This document shows positions 1 to 12,819 of a DNA stretch of 64,000 bases, piece after piece. Origin of the DNA: Blastocystis hominis. Its lineage: Eukaryota; Sar; Bigyra; Opalinata; Blastocystidae. Below the pieces are notes generated by a model. That model saw only the letters and a program-made list of their open reading frames with translations. It searched no databases and was not told the DNA's origin. The stretch is taken from contig NW_013171849.1 of assembly GCF_000151665.1 (NCBI RefSeq), positions 548,480 through 612,479 of the forward strand, read 5' to 3'. How positions within the stretch are numbered: position 1 is the first letter of the stretch; the number at the start of each line of letters is the position of its first letter. The position numbers and the translations under genes are program-made.

Positions 1-2440
1 CCGTTTCATGGTCATTAACATGCTCCAGAAGGTAGCCATTGGAATCGTACCGTCTGAGCGATAGGATATGTCCTCGAACGACCACGTGGAGGTCGCGAAC
101 GCTCTGATCGCCACCTCGATGCTCATCACCAAGGAGATGATTCCCGCTGTGATCAGTCCTGTGGCGAACCTTCTCCACCACAAGCGAGAGTTCGTTCGTA
201 AGCGAGCGCTGCTTGCCCTGCACCGCTTCTACCAGCTGGACAAGGACAGCATTTCGCATCTGACGGACGACATCTGCAAGCTTCTGTGCGATTCGGATCC
301 CGCGGTGATGACCGCTTCGGTTGTCCTGCTCGACGACATGTGCAAGGACGATCCCAATATCGGCAAGAACCTGGTGCCCTCGCTGGTGAGCATCCTGAAG
401 CAGATCGTGGAGCACCGTCTCCCGCGCGATTACGACTACCACAACGTGCCCGCGCCGTGGGTGCAGATCAAGATCGTGCATCTGCTGTCGCACCTGGGCT
501 ACGGAGACCAGACGAACTCGGAGAAGATGTACCAGGTGATCGCGTCGACGATGTCCGCTGCAGACGCGGGCACGGCGATCGGCCACGCCATCACGTACGA
601 GTGCATTCGCTGCGTGGTGCACATCTACCCGAACCAGGAACTGCTGGACTCGGCGAGCAAGGCCACTGCGTTCTTCATCAACAACCCGCTGCCGAACCTG
701 AAGTATCTGGGTCTGATGGCTCTGGGCGAGATGGTGAAGGAGAACCCCACGGTGGCGGCCAAGCACCAGATGGCCGTGATGAACTGCCTGCAGAGCGACG
801 ATGAGGCGCTGCGCCGCAAGGCGATCGACCTGCTGTTCGCGATCAGCAACGAGAACAACGTGCAGGTGGTGATCGACAAGATGCTGGACTTCCTGAAGAC
901 CACCAACGATGAGTACTTCCAGGTGCTCCTGATCAACCGCGTGAACGACCTCGCGGAGCGCTTCGCCCCCAACCCGTCCTGGTACATCAAGACCATCACG
1001 CAGCTCTTCCTGGCCGCTGGCGACATGGTGCCCAACAACGTGGCGTCCACCGTCATGAAGCTGCTCGAGGAGGGCCAGGGCGACCCCGATATCGACTACC
1101 AGCTGCGCGGCGAGGCCGTGGCCATGTACTTGGAGCTGATGGACGAGCCCAAGCTGCCCGCCGTGTTCGTGCAGGTGCTGGCGTTCGTGCTGGGCCAGTA
1201 CGGAGACACCGCGGAGGTGGGAATGGAGGAGGTCGTGCGCCGCCTCTGCATTCTGTTCGAGCGTCTGAGCGACGTGGAGACCAAGGGCTACTGCATCAAC
1301 GCCATCATGAAGAACTGCGGCCGCATGGGCTCGCTGACCGAGGAGGCGGACGCCGTGATGAAGGAGTGCTGCCTGTCCCGCTTCGTGGACCTCCAGCAGC
1401 GCGGCCACATGTTCAAGGTCATGATGGAGGGCATGGGTCTGCTCTCCGTCGCCTTCCCCTCCGCCGCCGAGGACGCCGTCTTCGACGCGGACGAGTCGCT
1501 CTCCTTCCTGCAGACCTACGTCGACGAGATGCGCATCAACGGCGCTCCGGAGTACAATCCTCCCGAGGACTCCGAGGAGGAGCGCGAGGAAGAGGCCAAC
1601 ACGCTCAAGACCGACGCCTACGCCGCTCCCGAGGTGGCCAAGCCCGACTACGCCGCCTACGACGCCGCTCCCGCCCAGCAGGCCCAGCCCGCCTCCACCG
1701 GCTTCTTCGGCGCCCAGCCTGCGCAGCCCGCAGCGCAGCCCGTCCAGCAGCAGCAACAACAACAGCCGAGCGCGGCGGATCTGTTCGGCACCAACAAGGC
1801 CGCGGACCTGTTCGGATCGACGAGCGGATTCTTCGGCCCTGCGACGGTCACCACGCCCGCGAAGTCGCCGCACATCCGCACGCCGCAGCCCACGACGCCC
1901 AGCAGCAACAGCAACGCGTACGACGTGTTCTCGTCCAGCAACGGCAACATGTTCTTCGGCAACACGCCCGAGCCCGAGCCTGTCCAAGAGCCCGCTCCCG
2001 CTGCCGCCGCCAATCCCTTCGATTTCGGCTTCGGCGCGCCTGCGCAGCCCGTCCAGCAGCCCAAGCAGCAGCCCGCTGCCGCTGCGAATCCCTTCGATTT
2101 CGGCTTCGGCGCCCCCGCCCAGCCCATGCAGCAGCCTAAACAGCAGCCGGCGCAGGCCAATCCGTTCGACTTTGGCTTCGGCGCCCCTGCGCAGCAGCCC
2201 GCCCATCAAAACTTCGGATTCGGAGCCCCTGCTCAGCAGCAGCCCATGCAGCAGAACTTTGGATTCGGAGCTCCCCAGCAGCCCGCTCAACAGAACTTTG
2301 GCTTCGGCGCTCCGGCTCAGCAGCCCGCCCAGCAAAACTTTGGATTCGGAGCTCCTGCCCAGCAGCAGCCCGCGCAGCAGAACTTCGGCTTTGGAGCTCC
2401 TAGCTCTACGATTGATCCCTTCGCCGGATTTGGCTTTTAA
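1..2440 (+). CDS. AP4E1: AP-4 complex epsilon subunit (5' partial)
   Basis: Large subunit of the AP-4 adaptor complex, which sorts cargo at the trans-Golgi. Exons are <1-31 and 65-2440, joined over a 33-nt GT-AG intron (32-64) that restores the adaptin reading from MVINMLQK into DMSSNDHVEV. The alpha-solenoid trunk matches AP-4 epsilon better than gamma or alpha adaptins (for example FVRKRALLALHRFYQ, CDSDPAVM and VPAPWVQIKIVHLL). After about residue 490 the trunk gives way to a Pro/Gln-rich tail with repeated NPFDFGFGAPAQ and QQNFGFGAP units, likely docking peptides for accessory proteins; I see no recognisable ear domain. The stop is an encoded TAA at 2438-2440, and the 3'-end octamer follows at 2456. 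The beginning of the gene lies outside the window. AP-4 rather than another AP complex is inferred from remembered family sequence. Confidence 0.85.
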
Positions 2441-2455
2441 TTGCTACGCATGGAT

Positions 2456-2463
2456 TGTTTGTT
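2456..2463 (+). terminator. 3'-end octamer of the AP-4 epsilon gene
   Basis: Exact TGTTTGTT. Taking the last mRNA base as five bases before the motif gives 2451, so the 3' UTR is about ten bases. Confidence 0.75.
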
Positions 2464-2487
2464 TGAGAAATGTGTGGAGATTGAGTG

Positions 2488-2495
2488 AACAAACA
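2488..2495 (-). terminator. 3'-end octamer of the MED17-like gene
   Basis: AACAAACA on the plus strand, TGTTTGTT on the minus strand, about 42 bases past the encoded TAG of the MED17-like gene. It faces the plus-strand octamer at 2456, so two convergent genes end within 45 bases. Confidence 0.75.
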
Positions 2496-2536
2496 GGGAA
2501 AATAGAATGATCTTTCTTTCATTAGAAAGAGAACGG

Positions 2537-4610
2537 CTATGTCTTATCGGTTCGCCCAATGCCGATCCATTCCGAATCCTTGTTGATCACCGTGCCTTGG
2601 TTGCAGTACATCACGAAAGCATGGAAGAAAGCAATGGGCGAAGGCACCACGTAATCGAAGGAAATCACCGTCAGCACGCCGTTCCCGTTCATCACGGTCA
2701 GTCCATTCCCCACATCCATATTAATCGCCAGCTTCTGCTGCAGACAGGAGTTCCTACGCCTCACACGCCCCTTCCTGTCTCACAAATAGAGAAGCCGAAT
2801 ATGCTGCATGAAGAAGCAGAGCACGCCAGTGAACGAGTCAAACAGAGACGAATACGCCTTTCCGTTCACCGTCACGCCGTCCTGCGACACGCACACGAAA
2901 TTCGCGATTCCCAGCGTGCTGAACGTCACCGTGATCGTGAAAATATCCTTGCGACGCGAGTACTTCACGGCCAGACGCGAGTTCGTGAGCTCGATGTTCC
3001 CGTACACCAGTAAACTCCATGGAAATCGCAACGAATCGCCTACTCGAACTGCAAACTCAGCACGAACACGAAGTATTTCAAAAACAATTTGCGATACAAG
3101 AACACGAACTGGCGACACGCGTAAGTCGCCAATCGAAGCAACCGCTTTTTATCGAACGAGTAATCGCCCACGCGAAGAATGTGCTCGTGGTGCTTGTTGA
3201 TGTACAAATCGGAGTGAAATTGCTCGAGGAGTGAGGTCAAAAACAGCGTGTTAAACGCCTCCAACACTTTCAGCAACGTGCTCGTTCGCTCATCTCTAAA
3301 AATCAGCCTGCTTTCTGGAATTCCACTCCGCCCGCAGCAACTCTTCGAGCTTTTCTTCGCTCGTGAGCACGTCATCGGCGTTTTTCAATTCGATTTTGAT
3401 GCTAAAAACCTTATCGACGGTGAGCAGAACGCTTTCATTTCCCATGGTGATGGTGCAGGGCATCGATCCCTGTTTCAACAACAACAAACAGCCGTCGTGG
3501 AGCATTCGGAAGAGCTGTCTGCAGAGAACGGAGTGGTATGTGCAGTTGATGATGTGGAGATTCAATCGTTTGTGTGGATTGGATTGGGCTTCTTCTTCGG
3601 AAGGAAGCTTCGAAGCGAACGGAGAGGCGCTCACGCTTTTTGCGTGGAAACTAGAGGAGATGAGACTCGGTGTGGATGTCTACTCGAAGACAGAGTCGTA
3701 GGATCGCGAATCATCGATGAGTGTGGTGGTGATCTGAAGATAGGAATAATAGGAGGCGTCGTGTGGTTTCATTTGAACGTGTCCCTGAACGCCAGGGAAG
3801 ATTCGAAGACATGCGTTGAGATCTTGTTTGTTTTCAAAGCCACAAAAAGCGATAATGGGATCGACGTTTCGGATGTAGGAAAGGTCGGTTCCATGATGAA
3901 CCACGATGTTTACGAGGCTTCGATAGAACAAAAGATCATCGAAAAAGTTCCGCTCTCTGGACAGGAGACAAGAGAAAGCAGGCATACGATAGAATGAGGT
4001 CCTTGACGACTTCGATTTCGCTCGTAAAGACGGAGCTCGCTTCTTGGAAGAGAAGAAAACTGGACTCCAAATTGGCGATCAGCGTTCGATTCTTCTTTTT
4101 CATTTCGTCTACCGAGAGCTCTTTGCTAGAGAAGCGAAGGCGCGACATATAATTTGAAGCATTCATGCCTGAAGAATAAACGCTGTTGAGTAAGTCCTGG
4201 AAGAGGCGAATTTCACTTCGTGCTTTCACAACTTCGCTTATTAAAAAAGGAACTGGATCTGCTTCTTTTGGAATAGAGAGAGGGCGTTGGACCTCCAAAA
4301 AAGGGTGGTGGCTGTGATTTCGACTCTCAAGCTCCTCTTGGCATTATGCATATTTCAGAACTGTACCTTTCCGTTCCTTCTCCCACTTTTCCATATCGAT
4401 AGCCGAATTCTGCACCTCCTTGAGGAATTCGCGAGGACTACAACAGAACAAACCAATATTTCCGTGTACGGCATCTCTATATCTTCGGGTCCATATTGGT
4501 ATTGATAAATTGTCTGTGGATCCAAATACTGGAGAAAGACGGAATCTAGAGGAATATCAATAAATCGATGTGTTATTACTCTTCGTCGGGGTAGTTGACT
4601 CCGTTTCCAT
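2537..4610 (-). CDS. MED17: Mediator subunit 17-like protein
   Basis: Nine exons (5' to 3'): 4580-4610, 4454-4545, 4367-4418, 3988-4336, 3684-3956, 3327-3650, 3044-3295, 2784-3014, 2537-2753. They total 1821 nt, a 606-residue protein with an encoded TAG. All eight introns are GT-AG and 29-35 nt. MED17 is a head-module scaffold of Mediator that contacts RNA polymerase II. The order of features suits MED17: an acidic N-terminus, a helical segment with RNFFDDLLFYR, then a block like LHIINCTYHSVLCRQLF that recalls the family's LLCKEIF region, and a beta-rich C-terminal half. The length is also typical. Identity is low, so a different helical regulator cannot be excluded. The intron at 3296-3326 belongs to a family of look-alike introns also found in the neighbouring deubiquitinase gene. 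Confidence 0.5.
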
Positions 4611-4630
4611 CTACAGAAATATCACTAAAA

Positions 4631-5389
4631 ATGAATAAGAAACGGAGCTCCCATCTAAATGGGACAGGAAATGCAAAACGTGTTTGCAACTTCGATACAA
4701 GGCATGGATATGAGATTTTGAAGATGTTGGAGGAGGAGATTGGAATCGTTGAAAGAATTCTATATGTAAGTCGAAATCAGCATCGTGGATGTGTTTACTA
4801 TAAATCTATGTCAAATGTATCGTTGTTCTCCCATTGTCTAACAAACTAGGTGGTCCGATACTGCAGGAAAGTATCGATCTATGCAAAGGATATTTTGGAC
4901 AATATAAATACCTATGAATATATTAAATTGTTCAGTTTTGAGAAGTGTGTAATTTCTAGGGCAGATGGGTTGCTGCAGTGTTGTTGCCTTATATATAAAG
5001 TAGAGTATTGCATATTTTTTGAATATTTAGGTGGAAACCCAAGGAAAGAAGTGTTGCCAGTGGACTCTGTTGATCTGACTCACATTTAGGAATAATTATA
5101 ATCAAATCGGCATGAGCTTCTTTGTTTCCCTCTGTTCCATGTTCTTAGCCAGTACGAGCCGCTTAATGGAGCTTTGTCTGCTTCTTTTGCACGAAGTACT
5201 TTGTTTCATCTGTTATTCACTCGCAGCTCGTTCCGCTCCATCAGCAAATCCTCATTCTGGGCGACCAATCCCTTCAGCCCTACGTTCTTCCTCCCAGCAT
5301 CACGCGTCTCCTTCAAGTTGACAGCATTCAAGCCTCCACTTCTAACGAAATGGACATCGAGCCCATCAATGAAGCCGATTTCGCCGTGT
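4631..5389 (+). CDS. Hypothetical 201-residue protein, stop made by polyadenylation
   Basis: I do not recognise this protein. Modelled exons: 4631-4816, 4850-4948, 4979-4999, 5031-5059, 5090-5195, 5227-5389, giving 201 codons plus a single T. It has a basic Asn-rich N-terminus, a helical middle (EILKMLEEEIGIVERILY), a short Cys cluster, a hydrophobic stretch near MELCLLLLHE, and an acidic tail ending in NEADFAV. No stop codon is encoded. The T at 5389 lies in codon position 1, exactly five bases before a TGTTTGTA octamer (5394-5401), so cleavage plus a poly(A) tail would create TAA. This fits the rule seen at five other genes and is the best evidence that the last exon is real. The internal exons are less certain. 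The gene is divergent from the MED17-like gene, with only about 20 bases between start codons. Confidence 0.5.
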
Positions 5390-5393
5390 GTTC

Positions 5394-5408
5394 TGTTTGT
5401 AACAAACA
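5394..5408. terminator. Palindromic bidirectional 3'-end signal
   Basis: TGTTTGTAACAAACA: the plus-strand octamer (TGTTTGTA) and the minus-strand octamer (TGTTTGTT) share the central A at 5401. It serves the small plus-strand gene ending at 5389 and the deubiquitinase gene ending at 5464. Confidence 0.7.
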
Positions 5409-5463
5409 CTCTCACCACGTGTCCATAAAAACAAAAAGTAATATAGTACAAAACACTCCTTCT

Positions 5464-8400
5464 CTAACTCTTTCTCCACAGCACATACACAATCGATTCA
5501 CCATCCACTCCGTTTTCATGCAGCGATCGCTTCTCATCCAACTCCCGTTCCCGCGTCACCAGCCGAAACTCCTCCATTCTCCAGTGTTTCTTCGCCTGGA
5601 TCGCCATCTTCAGCTGATACACCGGCAGCCACGGATCCAATCGTTCCACCCAGCAATCTACGCCTCATGGTGAGCTCCAACTCCCACTTTTCTGCTCTTC
5701 GACGGTCAGCATCAATCGCCGCTCCCCGCTAATCGAAGGCACGTGGTCGCTCAGACTCATCGCCACGTGCTGCAGCGGAATCCCGCTCACATAACTCAGA
5801 TATCCGTTGTACTACACGCAATCGGCTCCACCTCCAAGACACTACCTCGCTTTCCTGGCAGTGTCTGCAATACCCCGGGAACATATCAATGCGATGTCCT
5901 TCTCCATCCTTAAAGAAAAACCCGAACAGAGGCGTTTCGAACTCGAAATCGCGCACCAACGCCAGCATTTCCTTCTCGTTGATCAGCTCCACCTTCTGCT
6001 CCATCTCCATACACAAATCCTATCGATTACTGCGCGACGACATGCTCACCTGCAGCGGAACCGACGTGTACAGCAGCAAAAACCGGTACATAAACCCGGG
6101 CATCACGAAGCCGCGATGCGGACACAGCTGTAACCGCGGGACGATTCGAATCTCGTTATACACCGAGCTCCGCATCACCTCGTTCAGATCTTCTGTCGGA
6201 CTAATCTGCATCCAATACCGCCATTGCCGAAGCCAATCCGACGGAATGAAGAAATAACACCCGTCTCGGATCACGCTTTCCCCCGAAAAATACCGAATCG
6301 ACGCCCTACTTTCGACCCTTTCCCCGCGGTTCCTACGCCTGCGGCCGCGTCCATAAATCCCGGATCTCCGGATCGAGCAGCAGACGCTCGCGGCGTTGGC
6401 AGGCGCGCAATCCGCTGGTCAGCAGCTCGCTCGGCGCGAAGGATCCGCTGTGAATCCGCCTCCACAGCTCCTCCGCCGTCATCTGCACTCGTGTGGGATC
6501 CCACACTTTCGAGGACGTGGGTGGGAAGGACACTGGGTTGACTGGGTTGACTAGATTGACCGGGTTGACTGGGTTGACCGGATTGACCGGGGTAGAGACG
6601 ATGAAACCGTCGCCGTCGAGCGCACTCATGTTGACTTTGGAGAGAAGATAAGCGGAGTCGCTGAGATTCCCGCGGTTCTGGAGGAACTTGGAGGGAGTGG
6701 CGTCTTCGTTGGCGGGAGAAAAGGAATCGGCGGCGTTGGGAGCGGAAGTTTCGCTGATCGATTCGTTGCCCATGGAGGAGAAGTTCGAATAGAAGTCCGC
6801 TTTGCGGCACTCCGAACACAGGGGAGTTTCTCTACAAGGAACTCCATACGAAAAGGGGAAACTGGGGAACGGGGATCGAGTCGGGGAAAAGCATGTGGAC
6901 TTCCTCCCATATTTCCGCGGGGAGAAGGACTTTTTCTTGCTCCGAAAGATCGAGTCGAAGGTTTCGATGTTCCTACGATTGCAATCGATTCTTTCCAATA
7001 CGCAGAGCAAGGAGCCGGAAGCGTTGAGGGCCTGGTGAAGACACTGCTTCAGCATTCCGAAGGTCATCCTAAAATAGGGACGATTTCTGGAATTCCAACA
7101 TTGCGGGGTATTTCTGTAAAACGTATTGGCACTTCACCAAATTCTGCAACAAGCGGATGAATGTAAGCGAAACGAAATATTTGCGCTGATAACCTACAAA
7201 AAACGAGGCATTTGCGACGTACGGTAATCGGAGGCCGAGCTGGTTCCGTTCAGGTAATGAACGATTTTTTTATGCACTAAACAATTCGGTTCGAAGTTGT
7301 GAAGCGCCGATAAGATCGAATAGCGATATCTAAAAATGAACCGATTTCTGGAATTCCACATTTCGACGCATTCTCTGCAATACACGCTTTCTTTGGATTG
7401 AACACGAAAGGGAATATTCGGCGCGGCTTTCTGCATCGCCTGGATAATATCGATCGGAAGCGCTTTAAAATTGCGTCGAAAATCTATGTCCCAATTTCCG
7501 CTAATTGGTACAGATCGGTTCAAAATAGCCGTGGGAGCAGGTGTTGCCGCCTTCTTCGCCAGGCTCCACCAGAATCTTCATCAAGTGGCGGATGATTAGG
7601 ACATCGAGCGAGGCGTCCTTGGCGGAGGGCTGAGGACTGGCGACGGCCTGCGTGTAGGCATTGCCCAGAAGCGAGTGGGCCTGAATGGTGTTGAGAGAAG
7701 CGCGAATGAGATCGGATCCGCTGAGAAAAAGCTTGAGTTGCTGTGTGGGAATGAAATGAACGGGGGCGAGCGAAGAAGCAGCGGCGAGGATTTTCTGCGA
7801 AGGGAAGAAGGGAGAATGGAAGTACGTGCGATGCAGTGAGTCGACTTTGCAGCGAGTCTCGAAGCTCTAAAAGAACGGAAGCGAGCGGAGACCTGAAGGA
7901 GAAGTCGGTTTGGATGGAATCGACTTCCTGCTCTCCGAGCACTTTGCAGAAATCCAGATGGATTGGTGAGGACGAGGGACGCGCTTCGGCCTGATCGCGA
8001 CGCACATAACTACTCTCCAGCGCGAGAACATCGCCTACAACACCGCGTAGATGGACTGCCGCAGCGATTCCTTCGTGATTTGGATCCCCTGCGACGCGCA
8101 GCCGCCCTTTTCGCCCTCCGGGAAAATCCGATCCACCGCTTTCTTTCCCAGCTTATCGATCTCCTCCAGAAACGACATGATCTGCTGCAGCTTCTTGATG
8201 TTTCCTCCGTTCTCACTCACGAACTGCCGCAGCTCCAGCACGTCCTCGTCGTTCAGATTGTTCGGGTACGGTCCCGGCGCGCTTCGCTTCAATCCCCGCG
8301 ACTCCAGCCGATTAATGATCATCAGCTGGTTCATCTCCTGCGTCAGCATGCTGTTATAATCGTTCAACATCCGCGTTACGCTCGGCGGCGTCGACATATC

Positions 8401-11275
8401 CTGCGTTCCCGACAGCACGCGCAGCGACAGCAGCAGCTCCTCCCGCGTTTTCTTCACCGTTTCCTCCGACGGCACCGCCTTCTCCGGCCCCCCAGCGGGC
8501 GCTTCCTCCTCGCTCCCGATCGGAGACAGCAGCACGCCGCCCTTCCCGCGCCGCCGCGACCGCACGCCGCCGCGAGAACCGCGGGGACGCCCCCGAGTGC
8601 GCGCCCGGCCTCGTCCACGAGAGGCTGCTGGGCGCGTTGAGGTCGATCGAGCGTGCGAAATCATTTTCTTGGCGGCGATCAGCGAGGGCGTCGAGCAGGT
8701 GCGCAGAAAGCCCATCGGCGCGGCCGACTCGGAGGTTTCGAAGCCAGCAGCGGAGACTTCTTTGGTCAGAGCCTCGACCTGGCTGGGAGAATAGAACGCG
8801 CCCTTGCCCATGGGCTGCGGACTGGAGGGCTCCGAGGAGGGCTGCGAGTCGAGCACCTCGGCGAGGAGATTGTTCACCACGCCGTCCTTCTGCAGAAACA
8901 TCGACGCGATCTCGCTCACAACCGCGGAAACCGGCGCACTGGCGGAGGGATGCGACGCATCGACGCCCTGGAAGGGACGCGAGCCGCCGTCCGGCTGCGA
9001 GCGAGCGGACGCTGCCGCCGCGCTGGGCACGGAACTCTGCGGGATGCTCAGTCCCTTGGACCCGGCCGAGCGAAGGGGCCCTAATGACCCAATTGACCCT
9101 AATGTCCCTAATGACCCAATTGGCCCAATAGGGTCGATGGAGGGACTGGGAGCGGGGGAAGCATGCGGGGAAAAGGAAGGATCGGCTTCCTTGAGCGTCT
9201 GCAGCGTCTTGGAGGATCGGCTGCTTCGTGTAGCGCGAAACGCCTGGGAATGCGGTCTGCGATGCGGCGACGCGTCCGACGCTGCAGCTGCCGCCGTCTC
9301 CGTGGCTACAAACGGCGTGACAGAGTCGCTGGAGGAACTGGACGCGTCGGCATCGCTGAGCACGTCAAGAACTTCCAAGTCCTTCGCGTTCGACGCGTCT
9401 GAAGCGTCTGAAGCGTCTGAAGCGTCCGAAACGTCCGAAGCGTCGGAGGCGTTCAGTTCGGTCGAGTTCAGCACGTCCATCGAGTTGATCGAATTCACTG
9501 AGTTCACAGAATTCATCGAACTCAACGCCTGCATCGCGTTCATCGCCTCTTTTTTCCCCAGCTTTTTCCCCATCACCGGTTTCTCCAGTTTCTCCAGTTT
9601 CTCCGATTCTGCATCGTCCATTCGCTCCAACGCCTGCGATTCTATCTGCGTCGCATTCCCTTCCTCTTTCTTCTCTTTCTCTCTTTCCATTTTCCCCGAC
9701 GCACTCGTCGCACGCGGCGTTTTGCCTCTCTTCGCTCCCTCCATTTCCATTTTCCCCGCGGAATCCGACGCCTCCCTCGCTTCCATCTTCCCCGCGGGTT
9801 CCGTCGGAGGCGTCACAGCGTGCAGCTCGCGAGCCTCGGAGCGCGGCTTCGCCTCCTGCGCGGTTTTGTTTGCAGGTTCAGATAAAAGCGGCTCAGTCCC
9901 GCGGAAATCGTCCAAAGCGGCGGATTGGTTGTGAAACGACCGCGGGTAGACGGAGTAGGTGACTTGAGGGAGCTGCGCGGGCTGCCATTTCTGCGTGGTG
10001 GCTAGAAGTGAAGGGAGCGAGGCGAGCGGACTGTCGAGAAAGAACGAGTCGAGCGAGAGAACCGTTTCGTCGTTCAGATGAAACCACTTGCCTGCATGCT
10101 GCACGGCACATGTGAAGTGTCCGGTGGATGCCTTCTCGTGGCGAAAGATCACCGCGGCCAGCTCATACGAGGCGTTCGAAACCGATTGGTCCTGCGATGA
10201 AGCGGCTCTCCGAGGCCTACGAGCGAGCAGAACTGCGCGAAATCGAGCGTCAAAGGGAGATCGAGCGGCGGATGTGGCTGCGCGAGGTGAATGGCGAGGA
10301 TCGGAGGGAGCTCTTGAACAGTAATGAGCGACTCTGCGTCGCAGGCTCGCTTGCATCTATGGTAGAAAAGCGATGGAAAGGGAACGATGGGCACAGAAAG
10401 GAGTGCTCGGGAGTGAAAGCCTTGCGACTGAACTGGGCTTGGAGCACTTCTTCGAGTCGATTCTCGCTCTTTGCTTCGCATTCCTATGGATTATGGAGGG
10501 CGGACGCGGTTACTAAGAGCGTGAAATTGTCGGGAGTGAAGAAAACGCGATGGCATTCTAAACAACACGTCGTCAAGCTTCTTTTCCCAGAAAAACAAGC
10601 GGAGAGATCCTTCTAGGTGTGAGGAAATAGTATGAAAATGAACGGAAAAAGAAGAGAAGCCTTGCTCCTGGGCTGCCGACTGCATAGTTTGCATCAGACG
10701 GAAGAGTAAAGGAAGAGCCCCCTGAGGGGTGGAGCAATCAATTTGTAGATTGGAACAAAGAGAAGAACAGGAGACAGAGGATCTGGGAGACAATGCCATT
10801 TCCGCGAATTGTCTCTGGATCCAAAATATCACATTATTGTGATTTTTCGTGTTGCAGTGCAATCTATATAACAAAAAATCAAAAACGGTCAACAGGAGAG
10901 ATTTAAACGGATAGAGTGCGAATAAACATTGAAGCACAACGTTAACAAAACAACGCTGATCTCCATTCTCCAACCCTGCAGGCAATATTGGATTCCGAAT
11001 AGGAGCTTTCAACATTTCCAATTCCTTTTCCAATCCAGATAAAACGGAAGCAAGATAATCTAAATTGTATTGATTTCTATAATTATTATTGTAAAAGGCA
11101 TAAAATACAGACACAAGGGATTTCCCATACAACTACATCCATACTTATTTTCTATAAGTAAAATCAAATTTCCACACTTACTTGTATGCGCACAACTAGA
11201 ATTACCATAATGGTAGCAATCTTCATATTCTTGGACAATTAACTTGTTAGTTACAGAATCAAGTGCTTCCTTCAT
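5464..11275 (-). CDS. USP48: USP48/UBP26-type ubiquitin carboxyl-terminal hydrolase
   Basis: Seventeen exons: 11182-11275, 11109-11151, 10644-11076, 10514-10612, 10386-10483, 10221-10356, 8039-10191, 7893-8009, 7512-7864, 7360-7483, 7223-7329, 7100-7193, 6337-7068, 6050-6305, 5846-6019, 5688-5811, 5464-5657; 5331 nt, 1776 residues. It is a cysteine protease that removes ubiquitin. Visible parts: a Cys-rich lead (GCSCMGNPLC), the Cys box GLENGDQRCFVN (Cys about 88), zinc-ribbon pairs CCLEC and CPSC, the His box ASTGHF (His about 326) with KWFHLNDETV, and the last catalytic-domain strand QSIYAVFYVRR. About 670 low-complexity residues (Ser/Asp repeats, a basic Arg/Gly patch) are inserted between the His box and that strand. 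DUSP-like segments follow (CSHGYF, CRECVE, CYFFIPSDWLRQW, LCPHRGF), then a C-terminal ubiquitin-like fold, the USP48 order. The start at 11275 is the first in-frame ATG of the model; upstream exons are possible. Confidence 0.85.
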
Positions 11276-12819
11276 CTCAATAATTGCTTGGCGCTATCAA
11301 TGAGAAATAAGGCACCTCGACCAAAAATATGAATAAGTGTTTTCCTATTTGAAAACGATTATTAAGTGAATCAAGCAATAAATTGGCAAAGGGCAAACGA
11401 AGGATTAATTGGGTCCAACTCATCAAGAAAAGGAAAACATATAATAGTTTTCTTTTATTGAGTAACACCCCATGTGATCGTTTCCTCTTGAATTGTTAAT
11501 TGCTATATTGTAAATGTCATTAATAGAGTTACAAGAAAAATAATATCAAGATCAATAACAAATTAGTTAACAAGAACCTGTTTTTTTATACTATTTAACT
11601 CTGTAAATATAACACTATGCATATTTATGTACTGATATAGTTTATTATACTTTCACTGTGCTAGAACGCTTATTCCAAATTATTCCTTTCCTGCATACTG
11701 TAAATAACTTCACACATACTTTTTTGCAAGACCGCGTGTACAGCACTCTAGTGGTTTGATGACCTGAATCTCTCATTTTCTAACAAAGAATCCGAATGGA
11801 TTTTATCTGCATATTACTGTGCCGAATCTTTTTGGATGATAGCTTTTTTTTCAAACACTTCAGGTCTATTTTTAAAAAGTGGTTTTCCTATTGATCATTC
11901 CTATTTCCTATTCATTTTCAGCTCTTGGAATTAATGGAGTATATGGAAAATCCACTGATAGATATTACGCGTATTAAAAGATAATTTCAAAAGACTGTAA
12001 GTATGGAAATTGCTATCTTTACATGTGGAGTTTATTATTAATACTAAAATAAAGCAGGTATTAGTAAAATATGAAATATATCTATTTTATATTTTTTACA
12101 TTATAGCATAACTGAGACGTATTACGTTATCTATATCCGGTGAAAACAAGGGATAAAAACAATTTGTTATGCATTCATTCATAGAAATACATGGAACTAC
12201 ATGGAACTATACTCAGACGTTAGTATTATTAAGTACCAACTATTCATAATATTTATCACGATTTAAACAACTATTTATACTCATCAATATTACTCTCTTA
12301 CCAGTCATTCATAAACTAGTACATGTTCTTTTGTTCCACCTGAAATTTGAAAAGAGATAAAGTACAAAACAGACATTATCTATACATTCATAACATAGTA
12401 ATTACAAAGTAATCGTACATTATAAACAAACAGAATTTGTTTCTGGTGTTATATGACACTAAATAATATGATAACTACTGTGTATAATAAAGAGCTATAC
12501 ATATATCATAATTAAATTGAAAAGGTATTAAAAGGAATCGATTTGAATAAGAAACATAATAATACAATAATAAGAGAAAAATGAAACACAGAAAAGAAAT
12601 ACAGGCAATACAGTATGATTATTATAATTTATTCGATCGAACAACATTACAATTATAATATTTATGAGAATAATCATCTAAATGACTCGTGTGCAACAAT
12701 AATCGATTTTGCGTCATATTCTTTTTATCTATTTCAATATAATACATTGCTGATTTTGTTAATTTTGTTAGTAATCACGTCCATATTGAAGTACTATTAA
12801 TCGAAATGTACAAGGATGT
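11276..12819. other. AT-rich stretch without a convincing gene
   Basis: About 1.5 kb of strongly AT-rich sequence with no intact conserved reading frame. A minus-strand frame near 11277-11468 might hold 5' exons of the deubiquitinase gene. A plus-strand frame at 12615-12800 encodes only a hydrophobic Ile/Asn-rich peptide and is not supported. No 3'-end octamer is evident. Confidence 0.5.

Noticed and set aside
5206-5451. Minus-strand coiled-coil-like frame (AQNEDLLMERNEL)
   Set aside because: It is antisense to the last exons of the plus-strand gene, whose frame meets the octamer rule exactly. The minus-strand frame has no 3'-end signal of its own.
8804-9934. Long plus-strand frame opposite the deubiquitinase
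   Set aside because: It is antisense to a Ser/Asp/Ala-rich low-complexity exon, which opens long opposite frames; it has no domain.
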